From positions 434,001-498,000 of the forward strand of contig CAWIBU010000001.1 in assembly GCA_963834445.1 (NCBI GenBank): DNA of 64,000 nucleotides. Direction: 5' to 3'. Both the position numbers and the translations under genes were made by a program. Every line of letters begins with the position of its first letter. Position 1 is the stretch's first letter. This DNA is from PALSA-350 sp963834445. GTDB lineage: Bacteria; Acidobacteriota; Terriglobia; Terriglobales; Acidobacteriaceae. The notes under the pieces were generated by a model. The model had not been told where the DNA came from, searched no databases, and saw only the letters and a list, made by a program, of their open reading frames with translations. Of the stretch, positions 1 through 9,100 are shown piece after piece.

Positions 1-1055
1 GCAAAGGACCGGAAGCTGTACATACCGATCATCCAATGCAGCCAGTCGAGAGGCGCTTTGTCCGCGGCGTTCATGGCACGCTCGATGCGGTTCTCCGTCG
101 GGTTGATCCAGCAGTACTCGTGGGCAATCACGTCGATCACCTCGTAGAGCTGGTAGACGTCGGAGCCAAACTGCATCGCCAGGAACTCAATGCCGGGGTA
201 AACCTCAGCGATGGTTACTGACTGCGGGTTGACGGACTTCATGTTGTCGCGGACTTCCTTCATGAACCCGGTAATCGATGCGGTGCGGAAATCTACCCAG
301 CGGCGAAAATTGGGGTCGGAGAAATCACCCAATTTCAGGTCTTTCGTGGCGTCGAGCCCTGTCCGGGACTTAAACTCCGCCACCGTGTACTTGTCAAAAC
401 TCGGCCAGCTCGTCCGCCAACCGGGAAAGTGCGTCATCCAGAAGGCGACGTCTACGTAGATGCCGTCAATCCCCGTCGCCGCAATCTGGCGAACGTGTTC
501 CATATAAATCTTCCGCCACTCCGGAGCATACGGGCTGACCCAGACATCTTCATCTCCAGCGTCAATCCAGAATGCGGTGCCTCCTCCAAACAGTGCCGGC
601 TCGCCGGTGATCTTTCTTTGCAACCACTCCGGATGATCCTTGTAAAGAGTGTGCTTCGCCTGGCCGGCGTGCGAGGTGATGCATTCGAAGCCGGTGACAT
701 ACACAAAGGCGTAGTTCCCAACGGCATGGGCCGCGTCCGCCATCGCTTTGAGGGCGGCCAGTTTTTCGCCAGGGTGGGGCTGGCGAAAACTTTCATAGTG
801 GCCTTGGATGTCATTGTCGGTCTCGATGCCAAAGACGTGCGTTGCTGTGGCTTCCTTCACGATCTGGTCGACGCGGTCCAGGCTGAGGCCATTGCCCGCA
901 ATGCGCACATAGTGCGTCCAGGGTAGGGGCGAAGCGTGGCCGGCGCCTCCGGCGGGGCTGCCCAGCAAATGCAGCGGTTCCACAACGATCGGTTCCACAA
1001 CGATCAAGGTGATTCCCATCATCTGCGCCCGAAGAAATTCGCGCCGTGTCAGCAT
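1..1055 (-). CDS. Secreted TIM-barrel glycoside hydrolase-like protein (partial)
   Basis: An open frame of about 351 codons runs from an ATG at 1055 off the left edge of the window, so the C-terminus is missing. An AGGAGG ribosome-binding site lies about 9 bases before the ATG. The N-terminus MLTRREFLRAQ looks like a Tat-type or other export signal. The body reads like an (alpha/beta)8 hydrolase: VFGIETDNDIQGHY near residue 78, a strand ending GIDGIYVDVAFW near residue 200, and YEVIDVIAHEYCW near the edge. This resembles the broad group of putative glycosyl-hydrolase-like proteins acting on polysaccharide outside the cytoplasm, but I cannot name a family. A 15-bp tandem duplication at 976-1005 doubles the pentapeptide IVVEP in the signal region without breaking the frame. 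Neighbouring genes are also secreted glycosidases. Confidence 0.7.
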   Translation of the reverse strand, partial: MLTRREFLRAQMMGITLIVVEPIVVEPLHLLGSPAGGAGHASPLPWTHYVRIAGNGLSLDRVDQIVKEATATHVFGIETDNDIQGHYESFRQPHPGEKLAALKAMADAAHAVGNYAFVYVTGFECITSHAGQAKHTLYKDHPEWLQRKITGEPALFGGGTAFWIDAGDEDVWVSPYAPEWRKIYMEHVRQIAATGIDGIYVDVAFWMTHFPGWRTSWPSFDKYTVAEFKSRTGLDATKDLKLGDFSDPNFRRWVDFRTASITGFMKEVRDNMKSVNPQSVTIAEVYPGIEFLAMQFGSDVYQLYEVIDVIAHEYCWINPTENRIERAMNAADKAPLDWLHWMIGMYSFRSF

Positions 1056-1623
1056 GCTTCTCTTCCTCCTATGAGGGTCGCTTTCTTCATTTCACGAAAC
1101 CGCCGACATACGTGTGCCAGGTAGATAGCTAGTGTAGTGCAGCCAAACAGATGGTCATTTATGAATGGCGGCGCCGGCGTAGTGCATCGCCCCTTAACGT
1201 CCAGTTATGTTTGCCAACCCTGTAGGGCGCCCCAGTCCCGCAGGGACGACTGAACGCAGCCCAGGATGACATCCAGGATGAAATCCTGGGTAAGAACAGC
1301 AAAACAGAGCAGTCCCGTAGGGACGGCTAACGTGGGAAGGACGAAGACCTGTCTTGCCTCAGCCATGGTTGACGGAGCAAACCTCCCAGGATTACATCCT
1401 GGGGAAATCATCAGCCGTCCCTTCGGGACTGCTCTGTCTTGTCCTGGTTTTCCCAGGATTTCATCCTGGGCTACGTTCAGTCGTCCCTGCGGGACTGGGG
1501 GACCCGTCGCTATAATCAGTCGTGCTTTACCGAGTTCAAAAGCCAAATGTCCACCAGACACCGTGTTCCGATTGCTTCTCGAGTCACGCGTCAGGAAACA
1601 GGAAATCTTCCACGGAGAGTAGA
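1056..1623. repeat. Intergenic region with REP-like composite palindrome
   Basis: This gap holds no convincing gene. Its core is a nested inverted repeat. The 39-base arms at 1230-1268 and 1462-1500 match on opposite strands with one mismatch. Between them lie further palindromic units built on GTCCCGTAGGGAC-type and CCAGGAT-N-ATCCTGG-type motifs, near 1270-1288, 1308-1325, 1389-1402, 1418-1436 and 1452-1470. The whole could fold into one long hairpin. Such units resemble dispersed REP/REPIN elements of bacterial intergenic DNA. Open frames across it simply follow the palindromes. Confidence 0.75.
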
Positions 1624-2514
1624 ATGCGAAACGTTTTGAAAGCCCTGGCGTGTGTGGCATTTGTCTGCATTGGATTGGGATTCGCCCAGGCCCGAAGTGG
1701 TGAGCCAACGCCTGGCGTCCTGACTCCGGAGGTCGCCACGCATTTGCCCGCTCCGGTTCCCTGCGACGCAAAGCGGGGCAGTTGCTGGAAGCCAACCATT
1801 GGGATGGAGTGGCAGTGGCAGTTGAGCTGCGATACGGCACAGACCTGCACTAACCTTGAGATTCACGTACCGTTTTATGTGATCGATGCGGTGGGTAATC
1901 CTGCTTCTACCGTGGCCGCGATTCACAAGCGGGGTGAGCACGCGTATTGCTATGTGGATATAGGCTCGTGGGAGGAAACGCGCTCGGACGCCTCCAGGTT
2001 CCCTCAGAGTGTACTTGGCGACCGCTATGTAGGATGGCCCAAGGAGCGTTGGCTGGATATCCGCCAGCTGGGCATCCTGGCGCCGATCATGATCGCGCGC
2101 ATGCAGGTCTGCGTAGAGAAGGGCTTTGACGGCGTCGAATTCGACAACGTCGAAGACTTCGATAACCCCACAGGCTTTCCGATCACAGAAGGTGAATCCG
2201 CTTATTACACGGCGTGGATGGCGAACCAGGCGCATAAGATGGGACTTTCCGCCTCATGGGAAAACGCGCCAACCAATGTTGCGATGCTCGCGCCTTATAT
2301 GGAAGCTCTGCTCTTCGAATCGTGCTATAACTACGGGTTTTGCCAGAAGTCCGCGCCCATGATCGACGCGGGCAAATGGGTGGGAGGGGTGGAATACAAA
2401 GCGGACTTCAAAGATATGAGGTTCTGCCCGGCCTACGCAAAGGACAGGATGGTAGGCGCATTCAGGGGGCGTGCGCTCAAGTCGTATCGCGTTCCATGCG
2501 ATACACCAAAATAA
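1624..2514 (+). CDS. GH114-like secreted endo-polygalactosaminidase family protein
   Basis: 296 residues from the ATG at 1624, preceded by GGAGAG. A Sec signal peptide covers residues 1 to about 22 (ends GFAQA). The mature part has the arrangement of the GH114 / TM1410-type TIM barrel: a FYVIDAVGN strand, HAYCYVDIGSWEETRSDASRF with the acidic cluster after the second strand, WLDIRQLG, and GFDGVEFDNVEDFDN carrying the acidic residues expected at the active site, then WENAPTN and ALLFESCYNYGFC. Known members hydrolyse alpha-1,4-galactosamine-containing exopolysaccharide; the substrate here is inferred only from the family. Several Cys residues suggest disulfides outside the cytoplasm. The reading frame extends 34 codons upstream, but the signal peptide and ribosome-binding site favour 1624. 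Confidence 0.75.
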   Translation: MRNVLKALACVAFVCIGLGFAQARSGEPTPGVLTPEVATHLPAPVPCDAKRGSCWKPTIGMEWQWQLSCDTAQTCTNLEIHVPFYVIDAVGNPASTVAAIHKRGEHAYCYVDIGSWEETRSDASRFPQSVLGDRYVGWPKERWLDIRQLGILAPIMIARMQVCVEKGFDGVEFDNVEDFDNPTGFPITEGESAYYTAWMANQAHKMGLSASWENAPTNVAMLAPYMEALLFESCYNYGFCQKSAPMIDAGKWVGGVEYKADFKDMRFCPAYAKDRMVGAFRGRALKSYRVPCDTPK

Positions 2515-2560
2515 AATCGTACGGGAGATAAAGAGCCAGCATGCGTATTGCAGCAGCCCT

Positions 2561-2586
2561 TGGGGGATAGGTATACCTAACCCCCA
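2561..2586. promoter_or_regulatory. 26-bp palindrome (operator or hairpin)
   Basis: The 13-base arms TGGGGGATAGGTA and TACCTAACCCCCA match with one mismatch and no loop. It lies between the GH114-like gene and the methyltransferase gene. It could be an operator or a transcript hairpin; no T-run follows, so a Rho-independent terminator is unlikely. Confidence 0.4.
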
Positions 2587-2612
2587 CCATCTCTTTCATC
2601 AGGACCAACGGT

Positions 2613-3482
2613 ATGCGTATGCTGTCCCCCTGTCTCCCCAATAGGAAAAACCTCGTGGGCAAGTTAAAAGCACGTCTCAGAAAGACCGTACGCGCGATCC
2701 TTTATATCTCCGCGATCAAGAAGTCTCTTGAGACCATTCCGATTTTGCGCAATGTATACGCTCCCTCGCAACGCACCCACCCGATTGACAGGTTGTATGG
2801 GATCGAAACCAGCGGCGTTGTCTCCCGCGAAGACATACATGCGGACCCGAGCGTGCATCTGCTGATCAGTGGATATGCGGGCTCGCAGCCGAGCATTGTG
2901 CGCCGGGCACTGTCGTTTCTGGGCGATGTCTCCGATCGTAGCTTTGTCGATCTTGGTTGCGGTAAGGGCCGGGTCACCGCGGTCGCGAGCGAGTTTCCCT
3001 TTCGTACGGTGATCGGGGTCGAGTTATCCTCGGCGCTCGCAGCTACCGCTCGCGCCAACGCTGCCATCGTCGCCAGGAGATTCCACGAACGCCCGAAGGT
3101 AACGATCACTGAGGCCAATGTGGTTGATTGTGAGTTGCCGACAGGCAAGGCGGTCTTCTTTAACTACCATGCACTCGGCGCCGAACTGGTCGCGCAAGTT
3201 CGGACAAGATTCGAAGAGGCGCTGGCCTCCGGCGCATTGCAGCACATGTTTTTCGTGTATTACAACCCGGTCCACGCAGAAGCTTTCGATGCATCCCCGG
3301 CGTTCGCCAGATTTTATGTCGAACAGGTACCTTACGATTCGTCAGAAGTCGGTTTTGGTCCGGATCCAGACGACGTGATTGCGATATGGCAGAGCGTTCA
3401 GGGTTCGACCCTCACGCCCCATACCAACAAAGATCGAACGATCATGCTAAGGCACTCCATGCGCGCCGGACTCTCTTCCTAA
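2613..3482 (+). CDS. Class I SAM-dependent methyltransferase
   Basis: 289 residues. The SAM-binding motif I, VDLGCGKGRV, sits near residue 112, followed by VIGVELSSALA (the acidic end of strand beta2 that holds the ribose) and later VVDCELPTGKAVFFNYHALG around strand beta4. This is the layout of small Rossmann-fold methyltransferases in which a cell-surface or lipid substrate is common but not provable here. The N-terminal 60 residues are basic and have no clear signal. ATG 2613 is used; a GTG at 2658 with a nearby AGGA is an alternative start that would remove a poorly conserved-looking leader. No operon partner is evident, since the next gene is convergent. Confidence 0.7.
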   Translation: MRMLSPCLPNRKNLVGKLKARLRKTVRAILYISAIKKSLETIPILRNVYAPSQRTHPIDRLYGIETSGVVSREDIHADPSVHLLISGYAGSQPSIVRRALSFLGDVSDRSFVDLGCGKGRVTAVASEFPFRTVIGVELSSALAATARANAAIVARRFHERPKVTITEANVVDCELPTGKAVFFNYHALGAELVAQVRTRFEEALASGALQHMFFVYYNPVHAEAFDASPAFARFYVEQVPYDSSEVGFGPDPDDVIAIWQSVQGSTLTPHTNKDRTIMLRHSMRAGLSS

Positions 3483-3523
3483 GCCGTTGGGTGCGCCCAA
3501 CGCCGGAGGCGGAGGCAAATGCT

Positions 3524-4615
3524 TCAAACGGGCATTTTCCGTTTGCTGTATTCGCGTCCGACAATCGCCGCCGACTCTGGCGCCTCGAGCACCATCGCAC
3601 CATCCTGGATCTGTTTGACCACGTAATCCGGGCTGTCGTGTTTGGCCGTGCCCGCATTGAGGAACATTACTTTGTTTTTCTTGCAAGCGTCGAGAACAGC
3701 CTGCCTTACCTTGACCATTTCCGGCCGGGTGCTTATATCGACCTGGGAGCCGTCTTCCGGAAAGATATCAAGACCGTAGAGCCAGAAGCTATGATCGCCA
3801 GGCCCCCATTCGGCCATCGAGATACCGGGTAGCGCGATGGTCTTATCGACATCCACATCACAATACGTGTCTTCAATCTTGACACCGAAGATCATCTCGC
3901 CCTTCGGATTGAGCGGCCATAGATCGGCCACATGCAGGTATTTATTGTGATTGACTCCCCAGACCTCGGCGGCAAAGCCGGCGCTGGAGCCGCGCAGACC
4001 GCGCATCTCCAGCTTGGGAATACCGGGACGGTCAAACGGATAGCGCATCGCCATCTGGGTCGCGACCTGGACCGCCCCGGCATCGCGGGCATGGCACATG
4101 TGAATGCCGTGTACGCCGCAATCCAGCAGCTGCTCCAGGACCCAGGTGTTGGCCCGCATATACGCCGGGTCGAGACCGATGATGCCGGTCTCCACAAATA
4201 CCGCCGGCGTGCGATGGCCGCTGCGGGTGGGGCCGCCGTCTACCAGGCCCCGCATAAACTCGCGCAACCCGGCAAAGTCGAGCGCCCCATGCTCCATCTC
4301 ACAGTTGATCGCGTCCATATAGGTCCTGGCCATTTTGACGCCCTGGGCGTAACTGTCCACGCCCGGACCCATGCCGGAGCCGCCGTAATAGATCGGTTGA
4401 CCATCTTCCCAGAGCTCAATGGCTTTATTGATGCGGCGCGGCTTATAGTTCAGGTCGACCGATGAAGGCTGAACGTTGCTGTTGACGGCCGCGCTGCTGC
4501 GCCCGCCGCGACCACCACCGGTCGCCGGGCCCTCCTGCGCCATCACACCCGTGGCTGCCATCCCGACACCGATGGACAAGCCCGCCGTGAGAAGATCTCT
4601 TCTCTTGATTTCCAA
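3524..4615 (-). CDS. HpcH/HpaI aldolase/citrate lyase family protein, exported
   Basis: The best start is the TTG at 4615, because AAGGAG lies at the right distance before it and the next codons give EIKRRDLLTAGLSIGVGMAATG, a twin-arginine-like signal; an ATG at 4654 is upstream in frame. The mature protein carries the TIM-barrel features of HpcH/HpaI aldolases: FVETGIIGLDP, LLDCGVHGIHMCHARDAGAVQ (the GxxG/R region that binds the metal and substrate), FGVKIEDTYCDVDVDKTIALPGISMAEWGPGDHSFW with the acidic metal ligands, and LNAGTAKHDSPDYVV. Cytoplasmic relatives cleave 2-keto-acid aldols; the export signal is unusual for this fold but recurs among acidobacterial paralogues. A Gly/Arg-rich linker follows the signal. 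It is convergent with the methyltransferase gene. Confidence 0.7.
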   Translation of the reverse strand: MEIKRRDLLTAGLSIGVGMAATGVMAQEGPATGGGRGGRSSAAVNSNVQPSSVDLNYKPRRINKAIELWEDGQPIYYGGSGMGPGVDSYAQGVKMARTYMDAINCEMEHGALDFAGLREFMRGLVDGGPTRSGHRTPAVFVETGIIGLDPAYMRANTWVLEQLLDCGVHGIHMCHARDAGAVQVATQMAMRYPFDRPGIPKLEMRGLRGSSAGFAAEVWGVNHNKYLHVADLWPLNPKGEMIFGVKIEDTYCDVDVDKTIALPGISMAEWGPGDHSFWLYGLDIFPEDGSQVDISTRPEMVKVRQAVLDACKKNKVMFLNAGTAKHDSPDYVVKQIQDGAMVLEAPESAAIVGREYSKRKMPV

Positions 4616-4856
4616 ATTGACTCTCCTTAGCGAACCTGGTCCGCGGTATAACAAAATTTCCGTTCATCCTGAGCTGGGTGATGCAGCGGAGGGTGTTGTA
4701 GACGCTGATCTATCACCGACTATTCTTGAAGCCGGATGTTATTCCAACCCGACAGCACCGTGCAAGCTATCTTTGCAAGGTCCTGATTCGCTTGCGGCCG
4801 CTGGTTGCGAACTGAGCTGACCGTGCGCTTAAGTGCTGGATAGAATAGGAGGCGCG

Positions 4857-5843
4857 ATGAACCGCCGTACGTTTTCCCGCAGCTTCCTGGGTCTTCCGCT
4901 TTTGCCGGCGGCGTGGCAGCGTGCTTCCGCCGATGAGAGACCCAGGATCATCCGGCCTGGAGTCAAAACCTTTACCCACTGTGGAAAAGAGGAACAGCCC
5001 TTCCTGAACAACGGGGAGGCGCAACTTGCTTCGCAGCAGGGCGCCGGTTACCTGGACCACATGTGGTTTGGCGGCTCGTTTGACCACTACTTGCGGATCA
5101 AGCTGCGGATTTATGTCGATGACGAGACAGTTCCCTCGATTGAGATGGAACTAGGCATGGGCGCGGGAATTGGCTATGAAGATAAGGCGGCTCCGTGGGG
5201 TACACGGCATGCCGGTCTGACTGGCGCGCCGAGCGGGATTTTCTACAACTATCAGATTCCGTTCGAACGGCGTGTTCGGGTAACGGCACAATTGCCGGAA
5301 GGTGTGGCTCGCAATCAGTCGTTCTGGTGGATCATTCGTGGGTTGCAGAATCATCGCGCCGAGGTATGCGGTTTTTTGCTGCCGCCCAAGGCGCGGCTGA
5401 AGCTCCATAAACTTGTGAACTATGAGGCCCGCCCCCTTGAGGAGTTTGAGCTGGCGCGGGTGCCGGGGGCGGGCCTGGTGTTTCAGGTGGCGATGGCGGC
5501 CCAAAGCACGAATCTGGAGTTCATGGAGGGGCAGATGCGGGCGTTCTTTGGGCGGGACACGCATCCGCAGTTTCTGTCATCGGGCCTGGAGGACTATTTT
5601 CTGGGAACTTATTATTTTAATCGCGGGTTGTATCACTTCACGCAGGCAGGGCTGACGCATAAGAGCGAAAGTGACCACTCGTTTTCAGCCTACCGGGTGC
5701 ATGAGGCAGATCCGCTGGTGTTCTCAGATGGGATTCGACTGGTGTGCCGGTGCGGCGAGCAGCGCGGAGAAAAGACCTTCGGGACGACGGGACATCCAAA
5801 GGCAACGACTTACACGACCTATGTCTGGACCTATGAGTGGTAG
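4857..5843 (+). CDS. DUF2961 / GH172 family glycoside hydrolase
   Basis: 328 residues from the ATG at 4857, chosen because AGGAGG lies 6 bases upstream; an in-frame ATG eight codons earlier lacks this. The N-terminus MNRRTFSRSFLGLPLLPAA is Tat-like. The sequence has the DUF2961 (GH172) hallmarks: HMWFGGS near residue 70, LRIYVDDETVPSIEMELG, the aromatic segment FYNYQIPFERR, and SSGLEDYFLGTYYFNRG near residue 240, corresponding to the family's S-G-x-E-D-Y-F signature that bears the catalytic acid. GH172 enzymes act on fructofuranosyl or arabinofuranosyl linkages; the substrate here is not determinable. It lies just upstream of and co-directional with a GH27 gene, so both may serve breakdown of the same plant or microbial glycan. 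Confidence 0.85.
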   Translation: MNRRTFSRSFLGLPLLPAAWQRASADERPRIIRPGVKTFTHCGKEEQPFLNNGEAQLASQQGAGYLDHMWFGGSFDHYLRIKLRIYVDDETVPSIEMELGMGAGIGYEDKAAPWGTRHAGLTGAPSGIFYNYQIPFERRVRVTAQLPEGVARNQSFWWIIRGLQNHRAEVCGFLLPPKARLKLHKLVNYEARPLEEFELARVPGAGLVFQVAMAAQSTNLEFMEGQMRAFFGRDTHPQFLSSGLEDYFLGTYYFNRGLYHFTQAGLTHKSESDHSFSAYRVHEADPLVFSDGIRLVCRCGEQRGEKTFGTTGHPKATTYTTYVWTYEW

Positions 5844-5909
5844 TCGGCTGCGTGCTGGGGTAAATTTGTCGATGATAAGGCGGCAGAATTGAGCGTATTG
5901 GGGAGAGAG

Positions 5910-7514
5910 ATGAGCAAGTTCGCACTCGCAGTGATATTGATCGCGTTGCCGGGCGCGGTCCAGCTCCAATGTCAAACACCAGCGAATACGCCCAGTCTGG
6001 CGCCGATTGCGCTGCCGCCAATGGGATGGTCATCGTGGAACAGCTTCTCCAACACCGTGAACTCGGCGAACACGCAGCAGCAGGCAGATGCGATTCACAA
6101 CTCGGCACTACAAAGGGCCGGCTATGCGTATGTGAATATCGACGAAGGCTGGTGGCTGGGCGAGCGTGATGAAACGGGTGCGATTGTGGTCGATCCGAAG
6201 GCCTGGCCGGCGATCAAACCCGGCGAGCGCGCGGGCGATATGAGCAACATCGTGCGTTACATCCACGCATTGGGGTTGAAGGCGGGGATCTACACGGACG
6301 CGGGCCGAGACGGCTGCTCGATGTATCCCGATATCGGGCCTGCGTATTTTCACACGGGAAGCGAAGGTCATTACGAGCAGGACTTTCTGCAGTTTGCGCG
6401 GTGGGGTTTCGACTATGTGAAGGTGGACTGGTGCGGCGGCGGCCGGGCGAACCTGGATCCGGATGTCCAGTATGGCGAGATAGCACGGGCCATCGCACGC
6501 GCGCAAAAGCTGACCGGCCACCTTCTCTATTACTCAATCTGCAACTGGGGTAAGCAGAGCCCGTTCACGTGGGGGCCTGGCGTTGGCGGAGCGACACAAG
6601 CCATTTGGCGGACAGGGGACGATATTGTCGCCCCGGTGGTGGCGGGAGGACCACACACGGAGCGCAAGGTCTCATTCGATTTCATGCTGAGGAACTTCGA
6701 CAAAAACTATCATCCTGAGGCCGAGCACACCGGCTACTACAACGATCCCGACATGATGGTACTCGGCATGCCAGGGATGGATGCGACGCAAAATAAGCTG
6801 CACATGTCGCTGTGGGCAGTGGCGGCGGGCCCGCTGCTGATCGGCGCGGACGTCACCAGGCTCGATGCGGAAACGGTCGCCGACTTCACCAATGCGGATG
6901 TGGTGGCGATCGATCAGGACGCGGCCGGGCTGCAGGGCGTGAAAGTGACTGAGAACGGGCCCGGGCTGGAAATCTGGTCGAAGTTCCTTGCGCGCTCTGG
7001 AGAGCGCGCGGTGCTGCTGCTGAACCGAACCTACTTTCCGGCGCCGATGCACGTGGAATGGAAGAATCTGGGTCTTGGCGGCGACCAGGCGTCGGTACAG
7101 GATGTTTGGGCGGCGAAGCAATTGGGCACGATCAAAAGTCGCTACGATGTAACCGTTCCCTCGCACGACGGCATACTGCTGCTGGTGCGCGGGACCGAAG
7201 GAACCATCACCCACTACGCGCCCACCCCGGCAGACAAGGCGTTCGCCGGCACGGAGACAGTGTTTGCGGGGATTGCATCGGCGACCCCGAGATGGGCCCA
7301 GGTTCGGCTCAACTATCGCAACCGCTCAACGGAGACCAGGATCGTGGAGCTTTACGTGAATGGGCAAACGGGAACGCGGGTCGCGCTGCCGCCCGCCCGG
7401 GAGACCGCGAGCGTGGTGTGGATACAGGTTCAACTGGATCGAGACGGGCAGAAAAATGTGTTGAATTTCCGCAATGTGGACGGGGTGACGATCGAGTCAA
7501 TCGATGTCCACTGA
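5910..7514 (+). CDS. GH27 alpha-galactosidase, secreted
   Basis: 534 residues from the ATG at 5910, which follows GGGAGAGAG directly; TTG 5889 is upstream in frame but lacks support. A signal peptide covers about 22 residues. Family GH27 motifs appear in order: MGWSSWNSF (38-46), VNIDEGWW (75-82), YTDAG near 128, then KVDWCGG (171-177) with nucleophile Asp173, and WRTGDDI (233-239) containing the acid/base Asp. NDPDMMVLG and a C-terminal beta-sandwich follow. After the usual catalytic and sandwich domains the last ~105 residues (from about THYAPTPADK) form an additional beta-rich module that looks like a carbohydrate-binding domain. It would release terminal alpha-galactosyl residues outside the cytoplasm. 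It starts 66 bases after the GH172 gene. Confidence 0.9.
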   Translation: MSKFALAVILIALPGAVQLQCQTPANTPSLAPIALPPMGWSSWNSFSNTVNSANTQQQADAIHNSALQRAGYAYVNIDEGWWLGERDETGAIVVDPKAWPAIKPGERAGDMSNIVRYIHALGLKAGIYTDAGRDGCSMYPDIGPAYFHTGSEGHYEQDFLQFARWGFDYVKVDWCGGGRANLDPDVQYGEIARAIARAQKLTGHLLYYSICNWGKQSPFTWGPGVGGATQAIWRTGDDIVAPVVAGGPHTERKVSFDFMLRNFDKNYHPEAEHTGYYNDPDMMVLGMPGMDATQNKLHMSLWAVAAGPLLIGADVTRLDAETVADFTNADVVAIDQDAAGLQGVKVTENGPGLEIWSKFLARSGERAVLLLNRTYFPAPMHVEWKNLGLGGDQASVQDVWAAKQLGTIKSRYDVTVPSHDGILLLVRGTEGTITHYAPTPADKAFAGTETVFAGIASATPRWAQVRLNYRNRSTETRIVELYVNGQTGTRVALPPARETASVVWIQVQLDRDGQKNVLNFRNVDGVTIESIDVH

Positions 7515-7641
7515 GGTGGGCTTTGGCGACAAGCGATTATCCCGAAAAGGTTGGGACAACTTCTGATCGCACCACGGGATTGATGAACTGCGGTTCGTGC
7601 CTCATTGTCCTCTCACCGCCAGGGTTGATACTCTTCTCGGC

Positions 7642-8727
7642 ATGCCACACCCTCGGCTTGTTCTGCTCGCCGCCGTCGTCTTTGCTCTCCCCGCGGTTGC
7701 CCAGTCCCCCAAGACCTTCATTGACTACTTTCTTCCCACGCCCATCGTCTCGCCGCTTTCCACCACCGCCTGGGGGGCGGCCACGGTAGGACCGCGCGAC
7801 CAAAAGAACGGTCTTGAAGACCCCACCATGAAGCAGTGGGATTATTGGGACGGCCAAATCATCCACGGTTCCGACGGGAAGTACCACATGTTTGCCAGCC
7901 GCTGGGACCAATCGCTCGGACATAACGCCTGGTTCCGCTCCAAGGCTGTTCACGCCGAAAGCAACAGCCTGCTTGGCCCTTATATCGACAAGGGACTCTG
8001 CTGGCCTGACGATCAGGAAGGCAAAGGCCACAACGTCACCGCTCTGGTGCTCCCCGATGGCCGTTATGCCGTCGTCGTCAGTGAGTCCCGCCCCGGAGAT
8101 GTGTTCGTCTCCAGCTCGCTCGATGGCCCATGGAAGAACATTGGCAGCATCCAGCTTGCGCCTGGCGTGTTCAGCGCTCAGGAAAAGCGCATGTCGAACC
8201 TTAGCGTCATGGTTCGTCCCGACGGCGCCTTCGAGATCGTTCCGCGTTCCGGCCGCATCTGGATCAGCAAGACCGGCATTCTCGGCCCCTATACGGTCGA
8301 GGGACCGCCTATCTACACAACCATCCCAGAGCTTGCCGTACGCAAGCCGGAGTATCTGGAAGACCCCGCAGTCTGGTTCAGCGGCGGCCTTTATCACCTT
8401 CTCGTCAATGACTGGAATGACCGCAAAGCCTTCCATCTCACCTCAGTGGACGGCATCCACCATTGGATATTCCGTGGTCTCGCCTACGACCCAACCAGGG
8501 ACTTCGTCCGCTATAGCGACGGCACCGTCAATCACTGGAACAAGATGGAGCGTCCCGGTGTCTTGCTGGAGAAAGGACACGTTGTTGCAGTAACACTCGC
8601 CGTCATCGACGTTGCCAAAGACGATGAGAAGGGCAACGACGGCCACGGCAGCAAGGTCATCGTCATCCCCTTCAACGGGGCAGCTCTGGATCGCGATCTG
8701 CAATCCAAAGACGGTCAACGGAGATAG
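7642..8727 (+). CDS. GH43/GH117-like five-bladed propeller glycosidase, secreted
   Basis: 361 residues from the ATG at 7642; a GTG 15 codons upstream is in frame, but the chosen start gives a clean signal peptide (MPHPRLVLLAAVVFALPAVAQS). The mature protein has repeated blade features of GH43/GH32/GH117-type hydrolases: WDGQIIHGSDGKYHMFASRWD with the Asp expected in blade 1, GPYIDKG, KGHNVTALVLPDGRYAVVVSE, FVSSSLDGPW, RPDGAFEIVPRSGRIW and EDPAVWFSGGLYHLLVNDW, where the E-D-P segment matches the conserved catalytic area. The exact family and substrate cannot be fixed by eye. It is co-directional with the GH172 and GH27 genes and is likely part of the same catabolic set, although a 127-base gap with no clear terminator separates them. 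Confidence 0.7.
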   Translation: MPHPRLVLLAAVVFALPAVAQSPKTFIDYFLPTPIVSPLSTTAWGAATVGPRDQKNGLEDPTMKQWDYWDGQIIHGSDGKYHMFASRWDQSLGHNAWFRSKAVHAESNSLLGPYIDKGLCWPDDQEGKGHNVTALVLPDGRYAVVVSESRPGDVFVSSSLDGPWKNIGSIQLAPGVFSAQEKRMSNLSVMVRPDGAFEIVPRSGRIWISKTGILGPYTVEGPPIYTTIPELAVRKPEYLEDPAVWFSGGLYHLLVNDWNDRKAFHLTSVDGIHHWIFRGLAYDPTRDFVRYSDGTVNHWNKMERPGVLLEKGHVVAVTLAVIDVAKDDEKGNDGHGSKVIVIPFNGAALDRDLQSKDGQRR

Positions 8728-9100
8728 TGCGGCCTCTCGCGTTGGTTACGAGAGAGCCCCCCTGCGGTGTTGATGGATTGCGTTTTCGTCGGCTGGGTTT
8801 TGGTTTGCTGCGCTGGTCTAGAAGACTTCGATCGTGGCTCGATGTCCCGGCGCCGCGGCGATGCCACGGTCCCGGGTGATCAAGGGAGCCTTGAGTTCTT
8901 GGGCAAGGGCGATGCAGGCGGCCGTTGGCGATGGTCCGCGCGTTCGTTTTCGCCAGTCCATTCGCCGCTGGGCGCATCCCAGAGAATTGACACTAATATC
9001 TCTACGCTCTGTATGCTTTCAATAGGCTCGAGCTTGCACACCGAATGACTTCGCCATGCAGAGTTCGCAGTTAAAAACTGAGAGGGGAGATTTGCTGTCA
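8728..9100. other. Intergenic region containing a toxin-gene remnant
   Basis: No intact gene. The only recognisable content is the C-terminal scrap of a PIN-domain protein on the minus strand at 8818-8940. The bases just before 9101 (GAGGGGAG at 9081-9088) are the likely ribosome-binding region of the downstream amidohydrolase gene. Confidence 0.6.
8818..8940 (-). pseudogene. VapC-like PIN-domain toxin, C-terminal remnant
   Basis: Reading the minus strand into a TAG at 8818 gives about 39 residues: TAACIALAQELKAPLITRD, then RGIAAAPGHRATIEVF. This is the ending of VapC PIN-domain ribonucleases, in which the acidic residue of the conserved LITRD segment is part of the metal site. Nothing recognisable as the N-terminal two thirds precedes it, and no VapB antitoxin is present, so it is a relic of a toxin-antitoxin pair. 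Confidence 0.6.

Noticed and set aside
1205..1840. Coding frames on both strands across the composite palindrome
   Set aside because: Open frames arise from the inverted repeats; the supposed proteins repeat the same short peptides and lack a start signal.
2561..2586. Rho-independent terminator for the GH114-like gene
   Set aside because: The palindrome has no loop and no U-tract after it.
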